Positions 35,816-44,624 of a stretch of 63,941 bases of DNA are shown here, in pieces (positions within the stretch are counted from its first letter, which is position 1; the number at the start of each line of letters is the position of its first letter). This DNA comes from an uncultured Gammaproteobacteria bacterium (GTDB lineage: Bacteria > Pseudomonadota > Gammaproteobacteria > CAMYKB01), in contig CAMYKB010000010.1 in NCBI GenBank assembly GCA_947258875.1, forward strand, positions 1 to 63,941. The letters are read 5' to 3'. The translations under genes and the position numbers were made by a program. The notes under the pieces were generated by a model that was not told the DNA's origin, made no database searches, and saw only the letters and a list, made by a program, of their open reading frames with translations.

Positions 35816-36793
35816 ATGCAATTGGGTATGATCGGCTTGGGGCGTATGGGCTCCAACATGGTGCGTAGACTGATGCATGATGGACATGATTGCGTCGGCT
35901 ATGACCTCGACCCGGAAAGCGTCGCGCAGATCGCTTCAGAAGGCGCCATTGGTGCAACCACGCTGGATGAATTTGTCGCTAGACTGGAAAAACCGCGCAT
36001 AGTCTGGATGATGGTTCCCTCTGGAAACCCTACCGAGCAAACCGTGCTGGCACTCGCCGGACATCTGGACTCTGGCGATATTCTCATAGACGGCGGCAAT
36101 TCCTATTTCAAAGACGATGTGCGTCGCGCCAGCCTATTATCTGATAAAGGCATTCACTATGTCGATGCCGGCACTAGCGGCGGCATCTGGGGACTGGAGC
36201 GTGGTTATTGTCTGATGCTGGGAGGCAATAAAGCGATTATTGAACACCTCGACCCCATCCTCAAAACTCTCGCTCCTGGGATGGGTGATATCGAACGCAC
36301 AACTGGTCGCGAGCACATGGGAGGCACTGCGGAACAGGGCTATCTCTATTGCGGCCCGAATGGCGCAGGTCACTTCGTCAAAATGGTACATAACGGCATT
36401 GAATATGGTGTGATGCAAGCTTATGCGGAAGGCTTTGATATCATGCGCAACGCTAATAAGGACAACCTCTCTGATGATTACCGTTATGAGCTGAATCTAC
36501 CCGATATTGCAGAGCTTTGGCGGCGTGGCAGTGTTGTAGGTTCCTGGTTGCTCGATCTGACTGCGATCGCATTAGCGGGCAATCCCGATCTCTCCAATTA
36601 TTCCGGCCATGTGCAAGATTCAGGCGAAGGCCGCTGGACGGTGATGACCGCCATCGAGGAAGCCGTACCGGCAGATGTTTTGTCAGCCGCCCTCTACACT
36701 CGTTTTCGTTCGCGTCAAGAACATACCTTTGCGGAAAAAGTGTTATCCGCGATGCGCCATCAGTTCGGTGGCCATGTGGAAACAAAAAAATAA
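35816..36793 (+). CDS. gnd: 6-phosphogluconate dehydrogenase, decarboxylating (short form)
   Basis: Oxidises 6-phosphogluconate to ribulose-5-phosphate and CO2. The protein is 325 residues, which is the short bacterial type and is often NAD-dependent, compared with about 470 for E. coli Gnd. The cofactor motif is [34 protein letters not shown] binds substrate, and the catalytic Lys and Asn lie in [20 protein letters not shown] stands about eight bases before the ATG. It leads the gnd-zwf-opcA-pgl operon, with 16 bases to zwf. Confidence 0.95.
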   Translation: MQLGMIGLGRMGSNMVRRLMHDGHDCVGYDLDPESVAQIASEGAIGATTLDEFVARLEKPRIVWMMVPSGNPTEQTVLALAGHLDSGDILIDGGNSYFKDDVRRASLLSDKGIHYVDAGTSGGIWGLERGYCLMLGGNKAIIEHLDPILKTLAPGMGDIERTTGREHMGGTAEQGYLYCGPNGAGHFVKMVHNGIEYGVMQAYAEGFDIMRNANKDNLSDDYRYELNLPDIAELWRRGSVVGSWLLDLTAIALAGNPDLSNYSGHVQDSGEGRWTVMTAIEEAVPADVLSAALYTRFRSRQEHTFAEKVLSAMRHQFGGHVETKK

Positions 36794-36809
36794 CGAATAA
36801 TAAACAATC

Positions 36810-38354
36810 ATGACTGACAGCAGACAGCAAAACCCACTCACTGCCGGGTTGTCGGAAACCTTGCTGCCGCAGCCCTGTACACTGATTATCTTTGGTGCAA
36901 GTGGTGACCTGACACGCAGGAAGCTGCTCCCCGCGGTATATAATCAGATGCTTGACGGCATACTGCCTGCCAACTTTGCGGTCCTTGGTTCGTCGCGTTC
37001 GGTCATGGATGATCAAGCTTTTCGCGAGTTCGCACATGAGGGTATTGAACGCTATTCGCGCCAGGCCATAGACAATCACCACTGGCCAGACTACGAACAT
37101 CGATTATTCTATGAACCTGGCTCACTGGATGACCCTCAATGCTACGAGCGCATCAAACAACGTCTCAGTGAGATCGAACATGAGTTCGGCATTCCCGGTA
37201 ACCGGATTTTTTACCTTGCCATCCCACCATCACTGATCGAAGTCACAGTTGAACAACTCAGGACGGCCGGTTTGATAATGCCCATCAATGAGCCTGGCCC
37301 CTTCTCACGCGTCATCGTAGAAAAACCGATCGGGCATGATCTCGTCAGCGCAAAGAAAATTAATGAAACCCTGGCGCGCAGTTTTAACGAGGAACAAACC
37401 TTCCGTATTGATCATTATCTCGGTAAGGAAACCGTGCAGAATATCCTGGTGATGCGCTTTGGCAATGCCATATTTGAGCCCTTATGGAATAAAAAATATA
37501 TCGATCACGTACAGATAACCGTCGCCGAGGAGGAAGGTGTGGGTACTCGTGCCGGCTATTACGACCGCGCCGGTGCGCTACGCGACATGATACAAAATCA
37601 TCTTTTGCAACTATTGTCACTCATCGCCATGGAACCCCCATGGTCCATGGATGCTGACGTGATCCGTGATCACCGCATGGACGTACTGAATTGCCTGCGC
37701 CCGGTTGCCACTGACAATATTGATCAACACGTCATTCGTGCTCAATATGGTCCGGGCACCTCACATGGTGCGGGAGTGCCTGGCTACCGCCGCGAGCAAG
37801 ACGTGGACCCCGAATCCATCACTGAAACCTACGTTGCCATCAGGGCATTTATAGATAACTGGCGCTGGTCAGGCGTACCTTTTTACATCCGCACCGGTAA
37901 AAGACTACCCAAGCGCTCCAGTGAAATCGCCATACACTTCAAAGCTGTACCTCCGATCCTCTTCAATGCGGATACCAACAATCCACTGGAACCGAATGTA
38001 TTGGCATTAAGCATTCAACCCGATGAAGGACTTTCACTACGCATTGCCACCAAACTACCGGGTCCGAAAGTGCGCATCTATCCTGTAAAGATGGATTTCC
38101 GTTATGGCTCCACCTTTGGCAACCCATCACCGGAAGCCTATGAACGCCTGCTACTGGACGTCATGGCTGGCGACGCCACCCTGTTCATGCGCCGTGATGC
38201 TGTAGAAGCATCCTGGGCATGGATAGAGAATATCCTGAATGCCTGGAAGAGCAGTGGCGCACGTTGGCTACCGGAGTATCCGGCTGGCAGTTGGGGCCCA
38301 CTGGAAGCCGATCGCCTGGTTGAGTCCAGCAATCATAGCTGGCGAAAATTATAA
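36810..38354 (+). CDS. zwf: Glucose-6-phosphate 1-dehydrogenase
   Basis: First step of the oxidative pentose phosphate pathway, giving NADPH or NADH. The 514-residue protein has the cofactor loop IIFGASGDLTRRKLLPAVYN, EKPIGHDL, the active-site RIDHYLGKETVQN (with catalytic His and Lys), and the RDMIQNHLLQLL helix. Length is normal. opcA starts five bases after the stop, which fits a need for stoichiometric production with its assembly factor. Confidence 0.98.
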   Translation: MTDSRQQNPLTAGLSETLLPQPCTLIIFGASGDLTRRKLLPAVYNQMLDGILPANFAVLGSSRSVMDDQAFREFAHEGIERYSRQAIDNHHWPDYEHRLFYEPGSLDDPQCYERIKQRLSEIEHEFGIPGNRIFYLAIPPSLIEVTVEQLRTAGLIMPINEPGPFSRVIVEKPIGHDLVSAKKINETLARSFNEEQTFRIDHYLGKETVQNILVMRFGNAIFEPLWNKKYIDHVQITVAEEEGVGTRAGYYDRAGALRDMIQNHLLQLLSLIAMEPPWSMDADVIRDHRMDVLNCLRPVATDNIDQHVIRAQYGPGTSHGAGVPGYRREQDVDPESITETYVAIRAFIDNWRWSGVPFYIRTGKRLPKRSSEIAIHFKAVPPILFNADTNNPLEPNVLALSIQPDEGLSLRIATKLPGPKVRIYPVKMDFRYGSTFGNPSPEAYERLLLDVMAGDATLFMRRDAVEASWAWIENILNAWKSSGARWLPEYPAGSWGPLEADRLVESSNHSWRKL

Positions 38355-38359
38355 CTGCG

Positions 38360-39496
38360 ATGAGCACATCACAAAGTAAAGCGCCACACATCATCGCGCA
38401 TCCGCCGCGACCAGTGGATGTTGCCGCTATCGAGCGTGAGCTAATACAGGTCTGGGACGAATTTCGTGACGGCGCCAACGATAAACAAGCTATCATGCGC
38501 GCCTGCATGTCGAACCTTATGATTTTTTGTTCGACGGAACAACAGGCCACTGAAGTTGCAGCAGAAATCCCAACCATTGCGCAATTACACCCTGCGCGGG
38601 TTATCTTGTTGGTTAAAAAAGATGCACACAAGGATGCACCCATTGAGGCATCAGTCTCCGCCTTTTGCCGGCAACTCGGTAGCGGCAGGCAAGTCTGTTC
38701 CGAACATATCCGCATTGAAGCCAATGACAGCAATTGGCGACATCTGTCACCGGTTGCACGCTCACTACTGATAGGCGATTTACCTACGACTTTATGGTGG
38801 TTCGAACACCAACCTCCGGTGATACAAGGCAAACTATTCAATGAACTGATAAAGATGGCCGATCAACTTGTTTATGACAGCATCGGTTGGCCTAATCCTG
38901 CGGAAGGTATTCTGGCAATGACGCGTTGGGTCAGTGGCGATGGACATACCAATCAAGTCGTGTATAACCTGGCATGGCGACGCATGCGACCCTGGAGACG
39001 ATTGATTGCCGAGGCCTTAGCTCCAGAGGTTGTACCCAACGCCCTGGATTCCATCAACGACATCACCATTGAACATGGCCCTCATGCACTACCCATGATC
39101 TGGTTATTAATCGGCTGGATGGCCACACGGCTAGGCTGGCAGCTGATCAAAGGCAAACTGGTTTCAGGCTCAGAAATTAGCTGGCATTTCAAATCTGGTA
39201 GTCGCGCCTTGCAGGTATGCTTACATCGCATGGATAGTGGTGAACCTGAAATGCAGCGCTTAATGATTCGCTGGCAGGGAGACGGCGCACCCGGCCATGC
39301 CAACTTTGCCAAACTCGATGCGCACCGTATGGGTATCGTTGCAGAATCTTCAACGATACCACCAAGCGTCATTTCGATCTCACATGAGTCCAGCGCCACC
39401 ATGGTGGCAAGGCAACTCGCTCACCGCGAACGTGACCCCCTGTTCACTAATACTCTGGAGGTGTCACGCAGCATGGCCGAGGTTCTGCATCTGTGA
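38360..39496 (+). CDS. opcA: Glucose-6-phosphate dehydrogenase assembly protein OpcA
   Basis: OpcA is known in cyanobacteria and actinobacteria as a factor that promotes assembly and activity of glucose-6-phosphate dehydrogenase, under redox control in cyanobacteria. This 378-residue protein matches the family: RACMSNLMIFCS near residue 50, HPARVILLV, RSLLIGDLPTTLWWFEHQPPV and DQLVYDSIGWPNP. Several Cys are present (in RACMSN, IFCST, FCRQL, VCSEH), but I cannot say whether they match the cyanobacterial redox pair. It is set between zwf and pgl, overlapping pgl by four bases. There is no clear ribosome-binding site, so translation may depend on zwf. Confidence 0.9.
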   Translation: MSTSQSKAPHIIAHPPRPVDVAAIERELIQVWDEFRDGANDKQAIMRACMSNLMIFCSTEQQATEVAAEIPTIAQLHPARVILLVKKDAHKDAPIEASVSAFCRQLGSGRQVCSEHIRIEANDSNWRHLSPVARSLLIGDLPTTLWWFEHQPPVIQGKLFNELIKMADQLVYDSIGWPNPAEGILAMTRWVSGDGHTNQVVYNLAWRRMRPWRRLIAEALAPEVVPNALDSINDITIEHGPHALPMIWLLIGWMATRLGWQLIKGKLVSGSEISWHFKSGSRALQVCLHRMDSGEPEMQRLMIRWQGDGAPGHANFAKLDAHRMGIVAESSTIPPSVISISHESSATMVARQLAHRERDPLFTNTLEVSRSMAEVLHL

Positions 39497-40272
39497 AGAC
39501 TGATAAACGCTGCATAGAAATATACGATACACCCGAAAAAGTATGTCATGCCGCAGCAGAAAAATTCACCCGGATTGCAAATGACTCAATCAAGGTGCAT
39601 GGACGATTCACCGTTGCGTTAGCAGGCGGCTCCACCCCAAAACGCCTCTATGAATTACTGGCTCTGGAACCCTACAATGGACAGATTGAGTGGCCCAAGG
39701 TACATTTTTTTTGGGGTGATGAACGCGCTGTACCACCTGATCACCCTGACTCGAACTTCCGCATGACTTACAATGCGCTACTCGGCAAACTCGACATCCC
39801 ACAAGACCACATTCACCGCATGCCTTCCGATCGTAAAAACAGGGATCAGGCCGCTATGGACTATCAACGAGAGATAGCAGAGACCTTTAATAGCTCGTCT
39901 GACGGCGAACCACCCTGCTTTGATCTCATTCTGCTTGGTATGGGTAATGACGGGCACACCGCCTCGCTTTTCCCCCACACCGAGGCATTAGCAGAATCCA
40001 CACGTTGGGTAGTCGCCAATTATATCGCTCTACTCGACACCTGGCGTATGACATTTACATCCGGCCTCATTAACCATGCGAAACACATCCTTATCTTGGT
40101 AACAGGGAGCAAAAAAGCCAAAGCGCTCGAACAGGTACTGCATGGTCCTCAAAACCCCGACCTATTGCCCTCGCAATTAATCAAACCGCTAGACGGGGAC
40201 CTATTGTGGCTCATCGACAAAACTGCCAACGCTAATAAAGCGCTTACAAGGTCAACTTATCTGGAAAGATAG
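39493..40272 (+). CDS. pgl: 6-phosphogluconolactonase
   Basis: Hydrolyses 6-phosphogluconolactone, the second step of the oxidative branch. The protein is 259 residues, DevB type. Motifs: LAGGSTPKRLYELL, FFWGDERAVPPDHPDSNF and LGMGNDGHTASLFPHT. The start is GTG at 39493, inside the last codons of opcA (GTGA overlap). The last 16 bases overlap the end of the oppositely oriented M49 peptidase gene, so no terminator can lie between them. Confidence 0.96.
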   Translation: MKTDKRCIEIYDTPEKVCHAAAEKFTRIANDSIKVHGRFTVALAGGSTPKRLYELLALEPYNGQIEWPKVHFFWGDERAVPPDHPDSNFRMTYNALLGKLDIPQDHIHRMPSDRKNRDQAAMDYQREIAETFNSSSDGEPPCFDLILLGMGNDGHTASLFPHTEALAESTRWVVANYIALLDTWRMTFTSGLINHAKHILILVTGSKKAKALEQVLHGPQNPDLLPSQLIKPLDGDLLWLIDKTANANKALTRSTYLER

Positions 40273-42380
40273 CTGTAATTCTTGTCGTAATAAAGCATCT
40301 GTTCAGCAAAATCATCGACATAAACGAGTTCGATATCGGTCATATTGCCTTCACTATCGACAACGGGTTTCAGCAGCGGATTAATAAAACCGCCATAAGG
40401 GGCAATATCAAGCCTCTCGGCACGCTCCAGAACCTCTTTGTGGATCTCCGAATCAACTTTGATACCGTAGTTTTCCACCAGCGCTTTTACAGCCTTGTAG
40501 TCGCCTTGCGATTTGATGCGTTGCACTTCACGCAGCAACAGACCGAACAATTCGCGTAATTTCTGGTAGTCACGAATGTCGTAATAAGTTTTCCCATCAC
40601 GTTTCACTTTGACGATCACATTATCGGGCATGCCTTTTTCAAATACCCAACGCGATATCCATGCGCGATTGCGCATATGCGATTCTTCAATGTCGGCGCC
40701 AAGTTCAAGGCGTCGCAATTGAGCCAACAAGCCATTGCGTATGAAGCGGTCATAACCATACCTCGCGGCATCCAGTGACTGCAGCAAACCCATTTCGACC
40801 ATCTTGGGATCAAGCGAGTAATACAGTGCGATCAAATCGGCCCGCCCCTCTTCTAGAGTAGAACTGTAGCTCTTAAGTGTTTCCTTAGGAGTACCGACAC
40901 CCGCTTCAATTTTTCCGGATGCATGGCCAATCACCTCATGTAATGCTGTATTAAGCGGCCTGGAAATTGCGCCATAAGCTTTATGCCAGTCGATCTCCTG
41001 TTGATCATGAGCAAACTCCTCAACCAGCTTGCTGCCTGATGATTCACGATAAGCATTTTGCACATTTCCCAGACTGACTGACTTGGAGCCATGTCTCGCC
41101 CTGATCCAGTCAGCATTCGGTAGATTCACGCCACTAGGCGAGCTCGGGGAGGCGTCACCCGATTCACTGACGATATTCACAACATTGTAAGAAACCCCCA
41201 CGACCGCCTTACGTTTATGTTCATGCATGATGGGTGAATTACGTTCGAACCAATCTGCATTATCCATCAGTACTTTCATGCGAGAGGAGCTCTCAAAGTC
41301 TTTAATCTGTACAATACTTTCGAAGGAGCCATGATACCCGAGGGGATCATCATAGACCTCAACAAATCCATTAATGTAATCGATATCACCTTCGGTGGCG
41401 TTGGTCCAAAGTATGTTGTACTCATCCCAGCTCTTGAGATCGCCGCTGCGGTAATATTTGATCAATTTTTTTAGCGTCCTTTCCTGCGGCTCGTTTTCGG
41501 CAACGACTACCGCTCGTTCCAACCAGCTGATGATCTCTGCGATCGCATCACTGTACATAGCGCCCAGTTTCCACACATGTTCATGTATCTGCCCCTCACT
41601 GTTCTTCACCAGACGTGAATTCAAGCCATAGGAAATAGGTGTTAGGTCACCTCGATGGATCATTTCCTTGTAGTAGGTTTCTACATCAGCCGTAGTTATA
41701 TCCGACGCATAAAAATTGACAGCAGAATTTTCGACTAACCCTTTATCAGGGTCCAGCTCAACTTTCTTTGCATCAAGTTCAGGATTGAATATCACCTCCA
41801 TAAGTATATCGCTAACGATTACGCCACTAGCCTTGGCAATATCCTCAAAATATGTGCGCGAAAATTCCGGCACAAACTTCAGCATAGAGTAGTGATGATG
41901 TATGCCGTTCGAAAACCAGACGCGTTTCAAATAGGTCTCGAATCGCTGCCAGCCCAAGGTGCTTTTGTTACCATTGTATTGCGTATAAATCGATACAAGA
42001 ATCTCGCGTATGGCAAGATTATGCCTGTAATTCTGATCCCACATGATATCGCGCCCGGCAAGACCTGCCTGAGTCAAATAATATGCCAGTTGTTTTTGTT
42101 TTAAACTCAAACGCTCCCATCCCGGAACCTGATAACGAATAATACGAATGTCGGAAAACTGTTCTGTTTGCCAGACAAAGCCATCCTTACCAACCACTTG
42201 CTGTGGTTCGATAGCTGCTACCTGACGCCAGTCAGGCTTATCGTCGAGATTTCCTAGAACAGTTTTTACTATAGGTACTACTTGTTCTTTTTCTAGAGAT
42301 GGTGCCTGCGGTCTATCTCCACAACCTGACAATATGACACTAAAAACGATACACAAAGAATGTTTTTTTAACCCTGGCAT
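40257..42380 (-). CDS. M49-family dipeptidyl peptidase III-like lipoprotein
   Basis: A zinc peptidase of 707 residues. Residues 1-20 form a lipoprotein signal with lipobox LSGC (Cys20), followed by Gly-Asp; the Asp at position +2 could favour inner-membrane retention. The metal motif is HEVIGH (481-486), the HEXXGH form seen in bacterial family members rather than the HELLGH form of eukaryotes. The second motif EEGRAD (510-515) supplies the third ligand and is intact. DPP III removes dipeptides from short peptides. A membrane lipoprotein form suggests periplasmic peptide processing. GGGAAG before the ATG supports the start. The tail overlaps pgl by 16 bases. Confidence 0.9.
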   Translation of the reverse strand: MPGLKKHSLCIVFSVILSGCGDRPQAPSLEKEQVVPIVKTVLGNLDDKPDWRQVAAIEPQQVVGKDGFVWQTEQFSDIRIIRYQVPGWERLSLKQKQLAYYLTQAGLAGRDIMWDQNYRHNLAIREILVSIYTQYNGNKSTLGWQRFETYLKRVWFSNGIHHHYSMLKFVPEFSRTYFEDIAKASGVIVSDILMEVIFNPELDAKKVELDPDKGLVENSAVNFYASDITTADVETYYKEMIHRGDLTPISYGLNSRLVKNSEGQIHEHVWKLGAMYSDAIAEIISWLERAVVVAENEPQERTLKKLIKYYRSGDLKSWDEYNILWTNATEGDIDYINGFVEVYDDPLGYHGSFESIVQIKDFESSSRMKVLMDNADWFERNSPIMHEHKRKAVVGVSYNVVNIVSESGDASPSSPSGVNLPNADWIRARHGSKSVSLGNVQNAYRESSGSKLVEEFAHDQQEIDWHKAYGAISRPLNTALHEVIGHASGKIEAGVGTPKETLKSYSSTLEEGRADLIALYYSLDPKMVEMGLLQSLDAARYGYDRFIRNGLLAQLRRLELGADIEESHMRNRAWISRWVFEKGMPDNVIVKVKRDGKTYYDIRDYQKLRELFGLLLREVQRIKSQGDYKAVKALVENYGIKVDSEIHKEVLERAERLDIAPYGGFINPLLKPVVDSEGNMTDIELVYVDDFAEQMLYYDKNYSYLSR

Positions 42381-42584
42381 ATACTTCCCATAATTCGATC
42401 GTCATCTCTAATCAATTATTACTATTATTTGAACAAGCTAATTTTGTCCGTAAAATCAAGCACATTAATTGGAAATATTACTTACCTAAAATAGCATACA
42501 GCTTTGGGAACATCCGACTGTGCATAATTTCAGGAAATATACCATTGCTGCATCGATCTATCTTCAATGAGCAGATTCTACACG

Positions 42585-44237
42585 TTACAAATGATCAATA
42601 ATGACGACGCGATTACGTCCCTTTCGCTTGGCCTGCAGCAGAGCATCATCAGCAGTGTGGATCAGACTACTTGTATCCATGTGGGGCGGCGTACAGGCTA
42701 TACCTATACTGCTTGTACAGGAAAACTTCTCACCTTGATGAGTATGAACAATCTCAGAAAAATGCTTACGCACATCTTCCAGAATATCCCTGGCTGATTG
42801 AATTGTTGTGTCAGGCAATATCACGACAAACTCATCACCCCCATAACGTCCAACGATATCCGATTTTCGAAAACGTTGTAATAACAATCGCGCCATGCCA
42901 ATGATAGCGTTATCACCCGCGGGATGCCCATAATTGTCATTTACTGCCTTGAAGTTGTCGATATCCAGCATCGCCAACACTAGAGAGGTTTGCTGGCGTA
43001 ATGTTCGTTTAATCTCTGACTCAAGATGCAATTTAATCGTTGTGTGGTTAAACAGGCCAGTCAGGCCATCACGATGCATGTACATACGCAGTTTTCGAAA
43101 TCTCTCAATGCGAATTCTTACTAAATTAACCAAATGATAATCTGAAATCGGTTTTTGGAGGAAATCATCAGCACCCTGCTCCATAGCAGTAAGTTGTTGC
43201 TGCGGGTCCGACTCAGTCGAAAGATAGACAATGGGGATGCTGAGCAACTCAGCTTTATGTCTGAGTACCTGGGCAGCTTCCAGGCCCGAACATCCCGGCA
43301 TATAGATATCCATCAAAATCAATTCCGGTTTAAACTCAGCAACCTTTTCAAGCAATTCAGATGGATTTGTGATGAACTCAGCCTGCATGCCCGCCTCTCG
43401 CAATGTCCATACGTAGTGCTCTGCGAGAATTTCCATATCTTCCACAACGAGAACCCGATATGACTCGATCTCGCGCAAGCATGTCAGCAGGTCCAAGCGA
43501 TCCAGCAATGTGCCAAAATCTACCGGTTTTGTGAAGTAGGCATCACCACCTGAGCGAACTGCTGCCAACCTCGCGTCCCAGTCATCTCGTGCAGAAATAA
43601 AAAGCAATGGAATATCTCGATCCGAGAATGACCTGAATTTTTCCGCAAGATCTGCACCTTCAAGAGATTCTTCAGGGAGTTGAAGATCAATAATCATAGC
43701 GAGGGGAACATACTCTTTTATCCCGCCGATCGCCTGGGTGGCGTTGGAAAACACGACGACCTCGTAGCCGAAGTGTTTGAGCTGCGCTGCGATATCTTTT
43801 GCAACCAACGCATCATCCTCTACGACATATAACAATCTTTCTCTGGCAGCCATCTCTATAGCTACGGCTTCGTGATCAGGCAGGAGCTGTTGCTCTGAAT
43901 CAGGACCTTTTTCAACCAGAAAATCAATACCCTCCAGGGCATGAGTTATGGCATCAAGCTCCTCTTTACCCAGATCATTGATATTGGATAGGCGGGTAAG
44001 TAATTGTTCCAATTTTCTTGATTGTTCACTTAGTTGCGCAAAGCCAAAAGTGCCGGCAGAGCCAGCCAGATTATGCACTTGACGGCTAAGATCACGTAAC
44101 GCTTCGACCTCGCCACTATATTTGCAAACGGCTGACCAGCTCTTATGAATAACAGACAAGCGCTCTGGCAACTGTGAAATATATGCCCTCTGCAATTTCC
44201 ACAGTTTTTCGAGCTTGTCTTGTTTTGCATCAGCCAT
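42585..44237 (-). CDS. Hpt-REC-REC-GGDEF diguanylate cyclase
   Basis: A 550-residue cytoplasmic signal protein. Domains in order: Hpt (about 10-110) with the phospho-accepting His55 in HNLAGSAGTFG; REC1 (about 134-250) with Asp184 in IIDLQLP and Lys in FTKPV; REC2 (about 260-380) with Asp310 in LMDIYMPG and Lys in LQKPI; GGDEF (about 390-548) with the intact GGDEF (466-470) and the RKSD inhibitory I-site (457-460). It should make cyclic di-GMP when its receivers are phosphorylated and is likely to be product-inhibited. No EAL domain. The ATG at 44237 overlaps the single-REC gene by eight bases. Carrying Hpt and two REC on the cyclase itself is unusual. Confidence 0.92.
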   Translation of the reverse strand: MADAKQDKLEKLWKLQRAYISQLPERLSVIHKSWSAVCKYSGEVEALRDLSRQVHNLAGSAGTFGFAQLSEQSRKLEQLLTRLSNINDLGKEELDAITHALEGIDFLVEKGPDSEQQLLPDHEAVAIEMAARERLLYVVEDDALVAKDIAAQLKHFGYEVVVFSNATQAIGGIKEYVPLAMIIDLQLPEESLEGADLAEKFRSFSDRDIPLLFISARDDWDARLAAVRSGGDAYFTKPVDFGTLLDRLDLLTCLREIESYRVLVVEDMEILAEHYVWTLREAGMQAEFITNPSELLEKVAEFKPELILMDIYMPGCSGLEAAQVLRHKAELLSIPIVYLSTESDPQQQLTAMEQGADDFLQKPISDYHLVNLVRIRIERFRKLRMYMHRDGLTGLFNHTTIKLHLESEIKRTLRQQTSLVLAMLDIDNFKAVNDNYGHPAGDNAIIGMARLLLQRFRKSDIVGRYGGDEFVVILPDTTIQSARDILEDVRKHFSEIVHTHQGEKFSCTSSIGIACTPPHMDTSSLIHTADDALLQAKRKGRNRVVIIDHL

Positions 44238-44613
44238 TGCAACGCCCAAGTATTTCTCTAATTAGGTCAGCCAATTTCATTGCATCAAAAGGCTTTGAAA
44301 TCACATCCACAGCACCCAGTCCCAGGAATTGACTGATTTCATTCGGCTGTATTTTTGCCGTCAAAAAAACTATCGGAACTTTCTCCATAGCAGGTAGCTC
44401 ACGAAGACGTTTTAATGTCGTTGGTCCATCCATACCGGGCATCATGACATCAAGCAAGATCATATCAGGAGAAAAATTCAACACCTTTTGTAAAGCTTCT
44501 TCGCCAGAGGCACATAACAGTAATTCAAACCCCTCACCCTCTAGAGCAAATTCAGCAACTTCACGAATATCTGCTTCATCCTCGACATAAAGAATACGTT
44601 TTTCGTCTGCCAT
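44230..44613 (-). CDS. Single-domain response regulator (REC)
   Basis: A 127-residue receiver domain with no output domain. The acidic pocket is YVEDEAD, the phosphorylated residue is Asp55 in LLDVMMPG, the switch Thr lies in FLTAK and the Lys in SKPFD (Lys107). Stand-alone receivers often shuttle phosphate between kinases and an Hpt protein. This fits here, since the next gene supplies Hpt and the preceding one is a hybrid kinase without Hpt. Eight bases overlap the next gene, and 11 bases separate it from the preceding kinase gene. Confidence 0.94.
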   Translation of the reverse strand: MADEKRILYVEDEADIREVAEFALEGEGFELLLCASGEEALQKVLNFSPDMILLDVMMPGMDGPTTLKRLRELPAMEKVPIVFLTAKIQPNEISQFLGLGAVDVISKPFDAMKLADLIREILGRCNG

Positions 44614-44624
44614 TATTTAAACCC

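Noticed and set aside
36453-37100. Open frame of 215 codons on the minus strand across gnd and zwf
   Set aside because: Antisense to two clear genes and without recognisable motifs.
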